The translations under genes and the position numbers were made by a program. The notes below the pieces were generated by a model that was given only the letters and a program-made list of their open reading frames with translations, was not told the origin of the DNA and did no database searches. This document shows, piece by piece, positions 1 to 7,955 of a stretch of DNA of 64,000 bases. The DNA is from an uncultured Lachnospiraceae bacterium (GTDB lineage Bacteria; Bacillota; Clostridia; Lachnospirales; Lachnospiraceae). The number at the start of each line of letters is the position of its first letter. Position 1 is the first letter of the stretch. The stretch spans positions 62,001 through 126,000 of the forward strand of contig CAMWTP010000002.1 of the NCBI GenBank assembly GCA_947177165.1, in the 5' to 3' direction.

Positions 1-1003
1 ATCTTCTGATAATGCTGTTGCTGCTCGTGTTCACCCAGTAATTCTGCGGACTTTCAGATGGCCGCATCCTCAAAGCATGACAGTAACTCACCACATCCCA
101 TGGACAGTAAATGTCAATTTCTCCAAAACGATAGCCGTCATACCATTCTCTGATAGCACTGTATTTTCCCATAAATCCATAATATTCAAGCATTTCCCTG
201 ACTTCTGCATCTGTAAATCCAAAGTATTTATTATACTGTACATCCTTCACTGTATATACCTTAAAGTTATTCAGCCCAGTAAAAATACTCTCTTTTGACA
301 CCCTGAGACAGCCTGTCAGTACTGCAAATTTCAAGTTATTGTTTGTTTTCAATGCCCCCTCAAACAGGCTTCTGACCAGAACCACCATGTCATCATAATA
401 CCCTGACTCGTATGCCTTGTCGAGCGGCACATCATACTCATCGATCAGTATGACGACATTTTGTCCGTAATGCCTCTGCAAAAGCTGCGATAATGTCATC
501 AGGCTATCCTTCAAAAATTCGTCTGACATCGTAAATGCACCTGTTTTATCTATACTGACCAGCGCTTTATACTGATCACGTTCTACCTCCGTCAGCCTGT
601 CGCTCTGCATCAGAAACGGAAACCGCATCGCTTCTTTTCCAATGATCCTGCGGAGCATTCCCTTTGCCTCGTCAAACGTTCTGCCGCTCACGCTCTTTAA
701 AGAGATAGAGATCACAGGGAATTTCCCCATATATTCCTCACACAGTTCCTTTTCCCTGAAAATCTCAAGTCCGTCAAAAAGCGTGCTGTTGTTAGACAGC
801 ATGATATCACTGCCGATCTCAAAAAAACATTTCAGCATACTCATGTTCAGCGTTTTCCCAAACCGCCTCGGACGCGTAAACAGCGTTACCTTTCCAAAAT
901 TGTCCAGCAATTCCCGGATCAGTCCTGTCTTATCGACATAGTAAAACCGATCCGTGCGCATTTCCTCAAAATTTTCTATTCCCATCGGGAGTCTTGTCTT
1001 CAT
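1..1003 (-). CDS. AAA-ATPase-like protein (DUF1703/PD-(D/E)XK type), 3' end outside window
   Basis: Translating the minus strand from the ATG at 1001-1003 gives 334 uninterrupted codons running off the left edge. The protein starts MGIENFEEMRTDRFYYVDKT, as in the 'AAA-ATPase_like' family. Visible motifs are a Walker A variant RPRRFGKT (residues 44-51), a Walker B VVILIDEYD (183-191), and a family-typical YCPWDVVSYC followed by NYWVNTSSN near the edge. In full-length members a PD-(D/E)XK nuclease-like domain (DUF1703) follows; here it lies outside the window. Cellular role is unknown; the family is common in many copies in gut Clostridia and Bacteroidetes and is often linked to mobile DNA. A GGGGCAGG ribosome site lies 8-15 bases before the start. 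Confidence 0.85.
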   Translation of the reverse strand, partial: MKTRLPMGIENFEEMRTDRFYYVDKTGLIRELLDNFGKVTLFTRPRRFGKTLNMSMLKCFFEIGSDIMLSNNSTLFDGLEIFREKELCEEYMGKFPVISISLKSVSGRTFDEAKGMLRRIIGKEAMRFPFLMQSDRLTEVERDQYKALVSIDKTGAFTMSDEFLKDSLMTLSQLLQRHYGQNVVILIDEYDVPLDKAYESGYYDDMVVLVRSLFEGALKTNNNLKFAVLTGCLRVSKESIFTGLNNFKVYTVKDVQYNKYFGFTDAEVREMLEYYGFMGKYSAIREWYDGYRFGEIDIYCPWDVVSYCHALRMRPSESPQNYWVNTSSNSIIRR

Positions 1004-1043
1004 CGCAATCGCCTGCCCCTTTCTAATGAACAATTCTTCTCTG

Positions 1044-1202
1044 CTATCATTACAACATAAATGCGCATAGAACTTACTATTTCAATACATCCCATATTTC
1101 TATTAATCCATGTCGCATGACGGAGAGAAAAATATTACACTAAAATTTCAATACATCCCATGTTTCTATTAACTATCAATATAACATAAATGCGCATAGA
1201 AC
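1044..1202. repeat. 30-bp direct repeat pair flanking the CRISPR-like repeats
   Basis: Bases 1044-1073 and 1173-1202 match at 28 of 30 positions and share the core AACATAAATGCGCATAGAAC. The second copy starts directly after the second CRISPR-like repeat, and the first ends 5 bases before the first repeat. They therefore occupy the positions of neighbouring spacers in an order A-repeat-B-repeat-A'. The rest of the 275-bp gap up to the LacI gene shows nothing else recognisable. Confidence 0.75.
1079..1172. CRISPR. CRISPR-like remnant: two repeats, one 38-nt spacer
   Basis: Two 28-bp copies (1079-1106 and 1145-1172) differ at one base and are separated by 38 nt, a unit of 66 bp. Each begins ATTTCAATACATCCCAT and ends CTATTAA. 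Read on the other strand the copy ends GATGTATTGAAAT, resembling repeats of type I-B/III arrays in Clostridia (recalled from family knowledge, not searched). No cas gene is in the window, so this would be an orphan or decayed array. It could instead be a duplicated upstream element of the ATPase gene. Confidence 0.5.
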
Positions 1203-1278
1203 GTGTACAAAATTAACAATATCTAAAAATTACATCACGATTTTCTCTTCTTCATACAAAAAATTTCTGTTAGATTTT

Positions 1279-2289
1279 TTATCGCACAACATCCCTCACG
1301 CACGTGGACTCCCGCGGAATAATCCTGCCCTGCAGAATCTCGATTCCGCCTCTTTCCTCCCCCCTGATCAGCGCGATCAGATGATCTGCCGCCAGCGTTC
1401 CCTGTTTCTCAAAGGAAGTTCTGACGGTTGTGACCGATGGCGTTACCAGATGCGCAATCTCAATATCGTCACAGCCGACAACGCTCACCCGTTCCGGCAC
1501 CCGAATTCCTGCATCCTGAAGCGCCTCGATCGTACCGATAGCGCTCACATCATTCGCAGCAAACACCGCATCCGGCAAGGCTCTACCGCTACCCGCAAAC
1601 TGCTTCATGGACTGATACGCTGTCTCTTTCTCAAACCTTCCTGCTATAATATAGTCCTCTTCCAGAATACCCCCCTTGCTTCTAAGCCCTTCCCGAAATC
1701 CCTCTCGCCGTTGAATATTGTCATAATTGTCATCTGGCCCGTCCATGTATGCAAATGTGCGATGTCCTAAGCCAACCAGATATTCTGCGACCAGTTCCCC
1801 CTCATGGTACGAGTCAAACACAACACTGGCCATCTTCTCCCCTTCCAGCTCCCTGTCTATAAAAACGACTGGTATTTGCGTTTCGGAAAAGAGCGCTGTC
1901 TCCCGCTCTCCAATATATTTATTTAATATAATCGCTCCGTCAATCCGCCGGCCAAGGATATTTGCCATCATGGTCTCCGATTTTTCGCTGACAAATATAT
2001 TCAGCTCATAGCCGTACTTTTTACACCTCTGGTATATGGCATCAGCGAGGATATTATAGTATTCCCCTCTCACAGATGTGACAAAAAGCCCGATCACATT
2101 GGTATACTGGGATTTTAAGTTCCTGCCGTTCAGATTCGGCACGTAGTTCAACCTCTTTGCCACTTCCAGAATATGCTGTTTTGTCTCGGGGCGGAGCACA
2201 TCCACACCGTTCAGTGCATTAGACACTGTGGATATCGATACGCCTGCCTCCCTCGCCACGTCTTTGATTGTTATTTTTTGTGTTTTCAC
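1279..2289 (-). CDS. LacI-family transcriptional regulator
   Basis: A 336-residue DNA-binding repressor or activator. The N-terminal helix-turn-helix (TIKDVAREAGVSISTVSNAL) and hinge (NYVPNLNGRNLKS) are typical of LacI/GalR proteins; residues ~60-330 form the periplasmic-binding-protein-like effector domain (VIGLFV, VVFIDRELEG, PDAVFAANDVSAIG, VVGCDDIEIAHLVTP). The effector is unknown, probably a sugar. I prefer the GTG at 2287-2289 because GGGAG lies 5 bases upstream; an in-frame ATG at 2299-2301 has no ribosome site. The start region lies inside a tandem duplication. No sugar-uptake operon is adjacent, so its targets may be elsewhere. Confidence 0.9.
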   Translation of the reverse strand: MKTQKITIKDVAREAGVSISTVSNALNGVDVLRPETKQHILEVAKRLNYVPNLNGRNLKSQYTNVIGLFVTSVRGEYYNILADAIYQRCKKYGYELNIFVSEKSETMMANILGRRIDGAIILNKYIGERETALFSETQIPVVFIDRELEGEKMASVVFDSYHEGELVAEYLVGLGHRTFAYMDGPDDNYDNIQRREGFREGLRSKGGILEEDYIIAGRFEKETAYQSMKQFAGSGRALPDAVFAANDVSAIGTIEALQDAGIRVPERVSVVGCDDIEIAHLVTPSVTTVRTSFEKQGTLAADHLIALIRGEERGGIEILQGRIIPRESTCVRDVVR

Positions 2290-2412
2290 TCTGACTCCCA
2301 TTCGCCCGCCTTAGCGGGCTCTTCAATCAGGATGAGGGAAATCTCTGATTTCACTCTGACTCCCATTCGCCCGCTTTAGCGGGCTTTCCAATCAGGATGG
2401 GGAAATCCCTGA
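2284..2412. repeat. Tandem duplication (65 + 64 bp) over the LacI gene start
   Basis: Units 2284-2348 and 2349-2412 are near-identical, followed by a few bases of a third. Each contains a small hairpin (GCCCGC-AGCGGGC arms) and the sequence that supplies the GGGAG ribosome site and GTG start of the LacI-family gene. The upstream unit therefore carries a second, non-functional copy of the start signal. On the minus strand it opens a 26-codon reading frame (2366 to 2286) whose TGA overlaps the LacI GTG (GTGA). Confidence 0.85.
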
Positions 2413-2454
2413 TTTCACCTTACACCCTCTCATATGATCAACAGTCACACTCTT

Positions 2455-2482
2455 ATTATAATATCCCCGCAATATTTTGCAA
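2455..2482 (-). promoter_or_regulatory. Candidate sigma-A promoter for the LacI-family gene
   Basis: On the minus strand TTGCAA (2482-2477), a 16-bp spacer and TATAAT (2460-2455) are present. Transcription would start near 2448, giving a leader of about 160 nt that includes the tandem duplication. Confidence 0.55.
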
Positions 2483-2558
2483 TAAAATTTCTTATCACAA
2501 TTCCACTACGATTCCTCTACTTTTGTGGATGCCTGAACAATAATGAAACAGTCCCCCG

Positions 2559-2619
2559 TTACAATTCACACCCACGCCAGTTTTTATCAGCTTATACGTT
2601 ATTGAGGTGTGAATTATAA
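2559..2619. repeat. 14-bp inverted repeat, 33-bp loop
   Basis: The arms 2559-2572 and 2606-2619 pair at 13 of 14 positions (cores AATTCACACC and GGTGTGAATT). The element lies in the 634-bp gap between the LacI gene and the chemoreceptor and is upstream of both promoters. It could be a regulator binding site or a hairpin; function unknown. A CAGTCCCCCG string occurs just before it and again near 2699. Confidence 0.5.
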
Positions 2620-2739
2620 CAGATTTTGCACACAAATTGATAAAGGGCATCAATTTGGCGCATGATTCCCACTACTTTGGTGTGGGTATGAAAAGTAACC
2701 AGTCCCCCGCCAATCCGCCATGAGACCGTTCCAAGGCTA

Positions 2740-2769
2740 TTGACAAGTAATATCAGTAAAACTTATAAT
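2740..2769 (+). promoter_or_regulatory. Candidate promoter for the chemoreceptor gene
   Basis: TTGACA (2740-2745), an 18-bp spacer and TATAAT (2764-2769) match sigma-A consensus at both hexamers. The predicted start (about 2776) is directly before the folded leader element. No sigma-D (flagellar) type promoter was seen. Confidence 0.7.
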
Positions 2770-2778
2770 ATTGAATAA

Positions 2779-2877
2779 GGACTGTAAAAAAATAACGGAT
2801 ACAGATTGTGCAGGATTGACATGCATCCCCGGAGAAATAGACTAGTCGGGATGTGTCAGTTATTTTTCTACAGATCC
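2779..2877 (+). ncRNA. Strongly folded 5' leader element of unknown class
   Basis: The outer arms 2779-2796 and 2859-2877 pair almost completely (13-bp run GUAAAAAAAUAAC/GUUAUUUUUCUAC with one mismatch, then CUGU/ACAG extension). The inner arms 2817-2829 and 2848-2858 form an 11-bp stem (UGACA..CAUCCC/GGGAUGUGUCA) with a 2-nt bulge. The two stems abut on the 3' side, leaving a 20-nt bulge on the 5' side and an 18-nt loop. The element starts at the predicted transcript start and ends 45 nt before the ATG. It does not match the c-di-GMP-I or -II riboswitch sequences as I know them. A miniature inverted-repeat element is the main alternative. Confidence 0.5.
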
Positions 2878-2922
2878 TAAGGATTTAATTCGAAATATTT
2901 TGCATAACGGGGGTACTCTAAG

Positions 2923-4896
2923 ATGAAAAGCATTCGTGCAAAAATAACACTATGTCTCATTTTGACTGTTCTGACGGCGCTTGCTGTGGTAGGATCGTTC
3001 AGTATCATAGCCAATTACAACGGCACTCTCACCACAGTAAATCACATGATGAGTGAGACTGCAGTGCTGGCGGCAGAGCGTGTGGAGCAGGAACTGACAG
3101 CTTACAAAAATGTTGTCATGGACGCAGGCTGCATTTCGCAGTTGTCCGATCCATCCGTATCACTGGACGAGAAACGGGCCATTATTGACGAGCGTGCCGC
3201 AATGCACAATTTCCAGCGCGGAAATGTCATCGGTGTGGACGGCATCAGTATCTTTGACGGAAACGATTATTCTGACCGTGAGTATGTCAGGCAGGCCATG
3301 CAGGGCAATATCTATGTGTCAGAGCCGCTGATCAGCAAAATTACCGGTGAGCTGACCATTATGGTTGCGGCTCCTCTCTATGCGGACGGAATCTACGGCT
3401 CGTCCATTGCAGGCGTTGTATATTTTGTTCCGAACGAAACATTCTTAAATGATATTGTCTCCTCCATTCAGATCGGAGACAACAGCAGGGCCTACATGAT
3501 CAATAAGTCAGGCGATACGATCGCTGACATAACACTTGATACAATTATGGTTCAAAATATCGAAAGCCAGTCGCAAAGCGACGCTTCCCTGAAAGACCTG
3601 GCTGCCATTCACGAGTCCATGCGCCGGGGCGAAAACGCTTTTGGAAGCTATGAAAGCACAGACGGTGCCATGTTTGTGGCTTACGCACCGGTAAATGACA
3701 CCGATGGCTGGAGCATTGCAGTTACCGCACCGCAGATGAACTATCTGGCCGCTACATACAATGACATCTATATTAATATAGCAGTAATTGTGATTTCCAC
3801 GCTCGTCTCCATTGTAATTGCCCTGATGCTGGCTGGCAGCATCAGCAAGCCGATGAAAGCCTGTGCAGAGCGCATGAAACTGCTGGTCGAAGGAGATCTG
3901 GAGACGCCGATGCCCGCGATTACCACCAAAGATGAAACTGGTATGCTTATGAAATCCACCACTTCACTGGTGGAGGGACTGCGCACGATGATCAATGATC
4001 TCAGTAATCTGCTGGCCGGATTGGCCGATCAGGATCTGAGTGTCCAGACCCAGCATAGAGAAGCTTACGTGGGCACTTTCCAAAATATCTTACGCTCCGT
4101 AGATCACATGAAATCACAGCTCAATGACGTCATGCGGCAGGTCAACCACTCCGCAGAACAGGTATCCTCCGCCAGCGTACAGTTGTCTGCAAGCGCACAG
4201 GATCTCAGTCAGGCGACAACAGAACAGGCAAGCTCCATACAGGAACTGGCATCACAGATCAGTGAGATTTCCGAGCAGGCGAAAAATACGGCCGACAGCG
4301 CACTGACACTCCGCAGCGAGACGCACCAGACTGGTGAGGAAGTCGCTCAGTGCAATCAGCAGATGCAGACACTGATGCAGGCAATGAATAAAATTCAGAC
4401 CAGTTCCGATGAGATTGAAAAGATTCTCAAGACAATTGAAGATATCGCATTCCAGACCAACATACTGGCGCTGAATGCGGCGGTGGAAGCAGCCAGAGCA
4501 GGCGCTGCCGGCAAGGGGTTTGCCGTGGTAGCACAGGAGGTGCGTGAGCTTGCCAGCAAATCAGCCAAAGCTGCCCAGAACACTTCCATACTCATTGAAC
4601 AGTCCACAGAGGCCGTGCATGTCGGTTCAGAAATCGCAAACCACACTGCAGATGCCTTGTCGGAGGTTGTGAACAGCATACAATCCGTGGTCGGTTCCAT
4701 TGACACGATTGCCGCAACCGCCAACGAACAGTCCGATGGCGTGCTGCAAGTGTCTGAGGGAATCAACCAGATGGCCGTTGTCGTTCAGAACAACAGTGCG
4801 ACAGCGGAGGAAGGTGCCGCAGCCAGCGAGCAGCTCTCCGCGGAGGCCATGGGATTAAAACAGCTGGTAAACCAGTTTACACTGGCTTCGAAATAA
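2923..4896 (+). CDS. Methyl-accepting chemotaxis protein with dCache-type sensor
   Basis: A 657-residue membrane chemoreceptor. A first membrane segment (~8-28), an extracellular double-Cache-like region (~35-275; [14 protein letters not shown] and GDTIAD motifs), a second membrane segment (~283-303), a HAMP linker (~304-357) and a long cytoplasmic coiled coil are visible. The conserved signalling tip ([20 protein letters not shown]) lies near residues 505-530. It would bind a small ligand outside the cell and control the CheA kinase through CheW; the ligand cannot be read from sequence. No C-terminal methyltransferase-tethering pentapeptide is present. GGGGG lies 9 bases before the ATG. It stands alone, with no che or flagellar genes nearby. 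Confidence 0.95.
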   Translation: MKSIRAKITLCLILTVLTALAVVGSFSIIANYNGTLTTVNHMMSETAVLAAERVEQELTAYKNVVMDAGCISQLSDPSVSLDEKRAIIDERAAMHNFQRGNVIGVDGISIFDGNDYSDREYVRQAMQGNIYVSEPLISKITGELTIMVAAPLYADGIYGSSIAGVVYFVPNETFLNDIVSSIQIGDNSRAYMINKSGDTIADITLDTIMVQNIESQSQSDASLKDLAAIHESMRRGENAFGSYESTDGAMFVAYAPVNDTDGWSIAVTAPQMNYLAATYNDIYINIAVIVISTLVSIVIALMLAGSISKPMKACAERMKLLVEGDLETPMPAITTKDETGMLMKSTTSLVEGLRTMINDLSNLLAGLADQDLSVQTQHREAYVGTFQNILRSVDHMKSQLNDVMRQVNHSAEQVSSASVQLSASAQDLSQATTEQASSIQELASQISEISEQAKNTADSALTLRSETHQTGEEVAQCNQQMQTLMQAMNKIQTSSDEIEKILKTIEDIAFQTNILALNAAVEAARAGAAGKGFAVVAQEVRELASKSAKAAQNTSILIEQSTEAVHVGSEIANHTADALSEVVNSIQSVVGSIDTIAATANEQSDGVLQVSEGINQMAVVVQNNSATAEEGAAASEQLSAEAMGLKQLVNQFTLASK

Positions 4897-4917
4897 CTGT
4901 GTTCCAAATCAGAAAAA

Positions 4918-4952
4918 CCGCCGGGGTGTTGAACAGCTTAACACTCCGACGG
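4918..4952. terminator. Bidirectional terminator between convergent genes
   Basis: Arms 4918-4930 and 4940-4952 form a 13-bp stem with two mismatched pairs and a 9-nt loop. On the plus strand it is followed by CTTTTTG, and on the minus strand by GGTTTTTCT. The stem overlaps the last codons and the TAA of the minus-strand gene ending at 4938, so one element serves both the chemoreceptor and its convergent neighbour. Confidence 0.85.
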
Positions 4953-6056
4953 CTTTTTGCTGCCCAACTCCCATAGCTTTAAATAGTGAGGAATGTCCTC
5001 CTTGATTGGATGTATTTTGAATGGTGCGCCGCAGCATCCGCAATGCCATTTTTCTTCCTTTTCAAACACGTATTTTACGCCGGATCTGCAGCTTCCATTG
5101 ACACGATTCCGGCATCCGGTGTCACTGTGGCGAAATATCTCTGCGATTCTCTCGGGACACTCCCTTAAATATGCCAGACATTTCTCTGCATTTCGGATTC
5201 GCAACTCCAGATACAGCTTTCCCGCATCGGAGGTTAATGCATAATCGTACACTGACGACTTTTTATCATAATATCGAACCGACGGACCTTCATTCGAATC
5301 CCCTTTCTTCCGTGTACACCCGCGCTTCATCAGTATCTCATCCAAAGCGAATATCACTTCCCGGTCTGCCTCGTCATGCATCTTATCCGCGACATAATCA
5401 CAGCCTTCCGCCAGACTGCATGTATTCAGATCTTCCGCCAACACTTTATAATTCCATGCAATGAATGCATTGCTGAATGTTATTGAATTGGAATAGCAAT
5501 TTTTTACATCTTTTAGCTGCGTATTATTTACCTTTTTGGCGACAGCGGACAGAATTCCGATTATATTTCGATTGTCTGGATAGTCAATTTCCAGATAATC
5601 TCCTGATGACAAACTGTACTTTTTCATTCCATCAAACACAAAGCCATAATCGCACATTGCTTCCAATAAATAATTTGTCTTTTTTGCCTTGTTCCTTTTT
5701 CTGACTTCCGCCGTGTCTGTGATAAATACACTTTCCTTAAAATCGCCACAGGCAAACAGGCAGAACATGAGATGGAACAGATTCCATGGCGCACTCCTCG
5801 CCTCCCTTGCCTGATTAGAAAAATAATCATACTCGTCAACTTTATATAACGGCAATCCGAACCTTTGAGGGGTATCTGCCATGTCCGCATACATCTGGCG
5901 AAACATCGCTCCAATTTCCCTGAACGCACTTTCAAACTCCGCATGGGAAATCTGCTGTAAAAAATCCGGATGTATTTCCAATTTTTCTGGAATGTCCACC
6001 AACTCATTGCGGCGTACCAGAGCCCATTTGCTGACTAAATATCCATCTCTTATCAT
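4938..6056 (-). CDS. Unknown protein with C-terminal cysteine cluster
   Basis: A 372-residue cytoplasmic-looking protein that I do not recognise. There is no signal peptide or membrane segment. The C-terminal ~60 residues hold two cysteine groups (GCRNRVNGSC and CGCC) that could bind zinc; the middle is rich in charged and aromatic residues (KVDEYDYFSNQARE, YSNSITFSNAFIAWNYK). The ATG at 6054-6056 is preferred because AGGAGCAGGAGAG lies just upstream; an in-frame TTG 7 codons earlier falls inside that ribosome site. It follows the MerR gene by 36 bp on the same strand, so it may be the regulator's target or partner. Function unknown. Confidence 0.75.
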   Translation of the reverse strand: MIRDGYLVSKWALVRRNELVDIPEKLEIHPDFLQQISHAEFESAFREIGAMFRQMYADMADTPQRFGLPLYKVDEYDYFSNQAREARSAPWNLFHLMFCLFACGDFKESVFITDTAEVRKRNKAKKTNYLLEAMCDYGFVFDGMKKYSLSSGDYLEIDYPDNRNIIGILSAVAKKVNNTQLKDVKNCYSNSITFSNAFIAWNYKVLAEDLNTCSLAEGCDYVADKMHDEADREVIFALDEILMKRGCTRKKGDSNEGPSVRYYDKKSSVYDYALTSDAGKLYLELRIRNAEKCLAYLRECPERIAEIFRHSDTGCRNRVNGSCRSGVKYVFEKEEKWHCGCCGAPFKIHPIKEDIPHYLKLWELGSKKPSEC

Positions 6057-6092
6057 CTCTCCTGCTCCTCCCTGCAATATCGTGTCTCCGGA

Positions 6093-7052
6093 TCATTCTT
6101 TCTTACCGCGGATTTTGATGGGGACATAGATATCGAGCTGATCGTATCCCAGAGCACGCTTAATCTCATCTGTCGGATTGACCATATGACACATTGTTCT
6201 GTGCCCCGGACGCTCGTCAGGTTCAAATCCACTCTCTTCCAACCATTTTTAAATTCCTGAATATACTCTGCCGGCAATATCGTCGTCTCCGTCCACCGAC
6301 ATGGCAGCAGCATACAATCCCCCCTCAAACTCGATTAACTCATATGGTTTTGTGTCCTCTTCTGTGACCCACTCCTCCACCGCCCAAATCCAGACAGCTT
6401 TCATATCCTCCTCAAACCAGAGAAAATCCGGTGCTCCATAGATCATTTTCCTGACAAGATTATTGTGCGCTACCTGCCATTGCTGGAAAGTTTTCATAAC
6501 ATTTTCATAAGTATCCGCACCGGAGGAAAAGGCTCTGAAGGGGTTAATCTGAATAATCCGCACTTCCGGAGCTTTTTTCAATTTGTCTGTGACGTCCAGC
6601 AGACGATTTATCCTGGATGCATTTCCATCATAAGAAATATTTGCAATGCGGTTCTCTACTTTTGCGGCTCTTTCATACAGCCGCTTCACATCATCATCCC
6701 GGCTAAAATCTGCCTGCTTGATCTGTTCAACAAACTCCAGTATGATATCTCTTAAATTTTGGAGTAATGCAACCTCACCATTGATGGCCTCCACTTTTTT
6801 CCCCAGAACTTCCAAAACAATCCCGGAGCTGGATGCCTGAAATATCAATTGAATATCCTTCATGCTGATGTTCAATTTGCGCAATATCAAAATCTGCTCC
6901 AAGCGCTTAATCGCCTGCCTGTCATACAGCCTGTATGCATAATCCCTGCTTCTCGTACTTTTGATTAACCCCATACTCTCATAATAACGCAATGCGCGCG
7001 CAGATATATCATATCTTGAGGAAACCTCTCTTATCTTAATCAACTCTGCCAT
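6093..7052 (-). pseudogene. MerR-family regulator with premature in-frame stop
   Basis: The N-terminus is a MerR winged helix (IREVSSRYDISARALRYYESMGLI, residues 6-29) followed by a coiled-coil dimer helix and a large effector-binding domain. Translation stops at a TAA (6249-6251) after 267 codons. Reading on in the same frame gives 51 further sensible codons (KWLEESGFEPDERPG ... GYDQLDIYVPIKIRGKKE) to a TGA at 6093-6095, matching the usual C-terminus of GyrI-like effector domains. A CAA-to-TAA change would explain this. The truncated product loses the last strand and helix of the sensing domain and may be inactive or constitutive. The downstream unknown gene starts 36 bp later. Confidence 0.75.
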
Positions 7053-7081
7053 GTCAAAACTTCCTTTCCTGATTTGTCTCT

Positions 7082-7112
7082 ATTATAAACGCTTCCCTAA
7101 CGGCAGAGTCAA
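7082..7112 (-). promoter_or_regulatory. MerR-type promoter with 19-bp spacer
   Basis: On the minus strand TTGACT (7112-7107) and TATAAT (7087-7082) are separated by 19 bp, the long spacer typical of promoters that MerR proteins activate by distortion. The spacer contains an imperfect inverted repeat (CTGCC-5-GGAAG). This suggests self-regulation of the MerR-unknown gene pair. Confidence 0.7.
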
Positions 7113-7221
7113 CCCTGTGAGCCTCAAATATTAAAATTCTTGCCACATAGCACATCAAGCCATGCAAAACCGCTTCGCGATGTCAGCGACCTGTGCCATG
7201 GCCTGATGCATACTGATTTTG

Positions 7222-7905
7222 TTACCTTGCCGGCATCTGAAAGCCTGCAAGCGCCTTGTTCAGATAGTCATTAAACGGTTTCATGATTCGGAAAACCTCA
7301 GCTGCCTTTTCAAGAAATGCTTCGGCATCGTTCAGCACCTCATCCTTTATTGCATATTCCAGATACCAGCTCTTAAATTTTAAGTACTGGGCCTGCGGAT
7401 GTTCCTTGTCGTATCCCGCGGGCACATTCTTTAGCGCCGTTCCCTGTACTGTAAAGTATTTCTCAAACTCCGCTCCATGGATAATCTCTTCCCATTCCGC
7501 ACCGTTCATTACAATATAATCCCGTATCATCGCTGTCGCATCCTTGAACATATCTGCAAACAGCCCGCCTCCGAGGAAAGACTGGTTCCCTGGATTGATC
7601 ATAATGTAATACCCCACCGGAACCGGCAGCTTTCCCATCGAGGAAATATGCGCCCGAAACGCCGGATTGTAGGGCGATTTGTCATGACTAAACCGGGTGT
7701 CCCTCACCAGCTTAAATGTGAGATCCTTCGGCGCATTCTGTACCACACTGCTGTCAAATTTCCCAATCCGGAGAATCAGATCCTGGAGCAGCGCCTCAAA
7801 CGCCTCATTCGCCTCTTTGTATTCCGCTTTGTGCGCATGATACCATTCACGGTTATTGTTCCCACTCAAATCATTCAAATATTTCAATATCAATTGTGTA
7901 TTCAT
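7222..7905 (-). CDS. DUF2461 (TIGR02453) family protein
   Basis: A 227-residue soluble protein matching the DUF2461 family: N-terminal LKYLNDLSGNNNREWYHAHKAEY, a central FKLVRDTRFSHDKSPYNPAFRAHIS, and GYYIMINPGNQSFLGGGLF. The length is normal for the family. The biochemical role of DUF2461 is not established; members are widespread and often monocistronic. The ATG at 7903-7905 follows GGGAAG. It lies 50 bp downstream of the sigma-factor gene on the same strand and may be co-transcribed with it. Confidence 0.88.
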   Translation of the reverse strand: MNTQLILKYLNDLSGNNNREWYHAHKAEYKEANEAFEALLQDLILRIGKFDSSVVQNAPKDLTFKLVRDTRFSHDKSPYNPAFRAHISSMGKLPVPVGYYIMINPGNQSFLGGGLFADMFKDATAMIRDYIVMNGAEWEEIIHGAEFEKYFTVQGTALKNVPAGYDKEHPQAQYLKFKSWYLEYAIKDEVLNDAEAFLEKAAEVFRIMKPFNDYLNKALAGFQMPAR

Positions 7906-7955
7906 ATCTTCCCACCACTTCGTTTCCCATTTTTACAGTTCCTGATTCACATTTT

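Noticed and set aside
2779-2922. c-di-GMP riboswitch before the chemoreceptor
   Set aside because: The conserved GEMM core strings (such as CACGCACAGGGCAAACC) are absent; only the location is suggestive.
6053-6328. A separate 91-residue gene after the MerR gene
   Set aside because: It is an out-of-frame reading; the in-frame continuation after the TAA matches the MerR effector domain much better.
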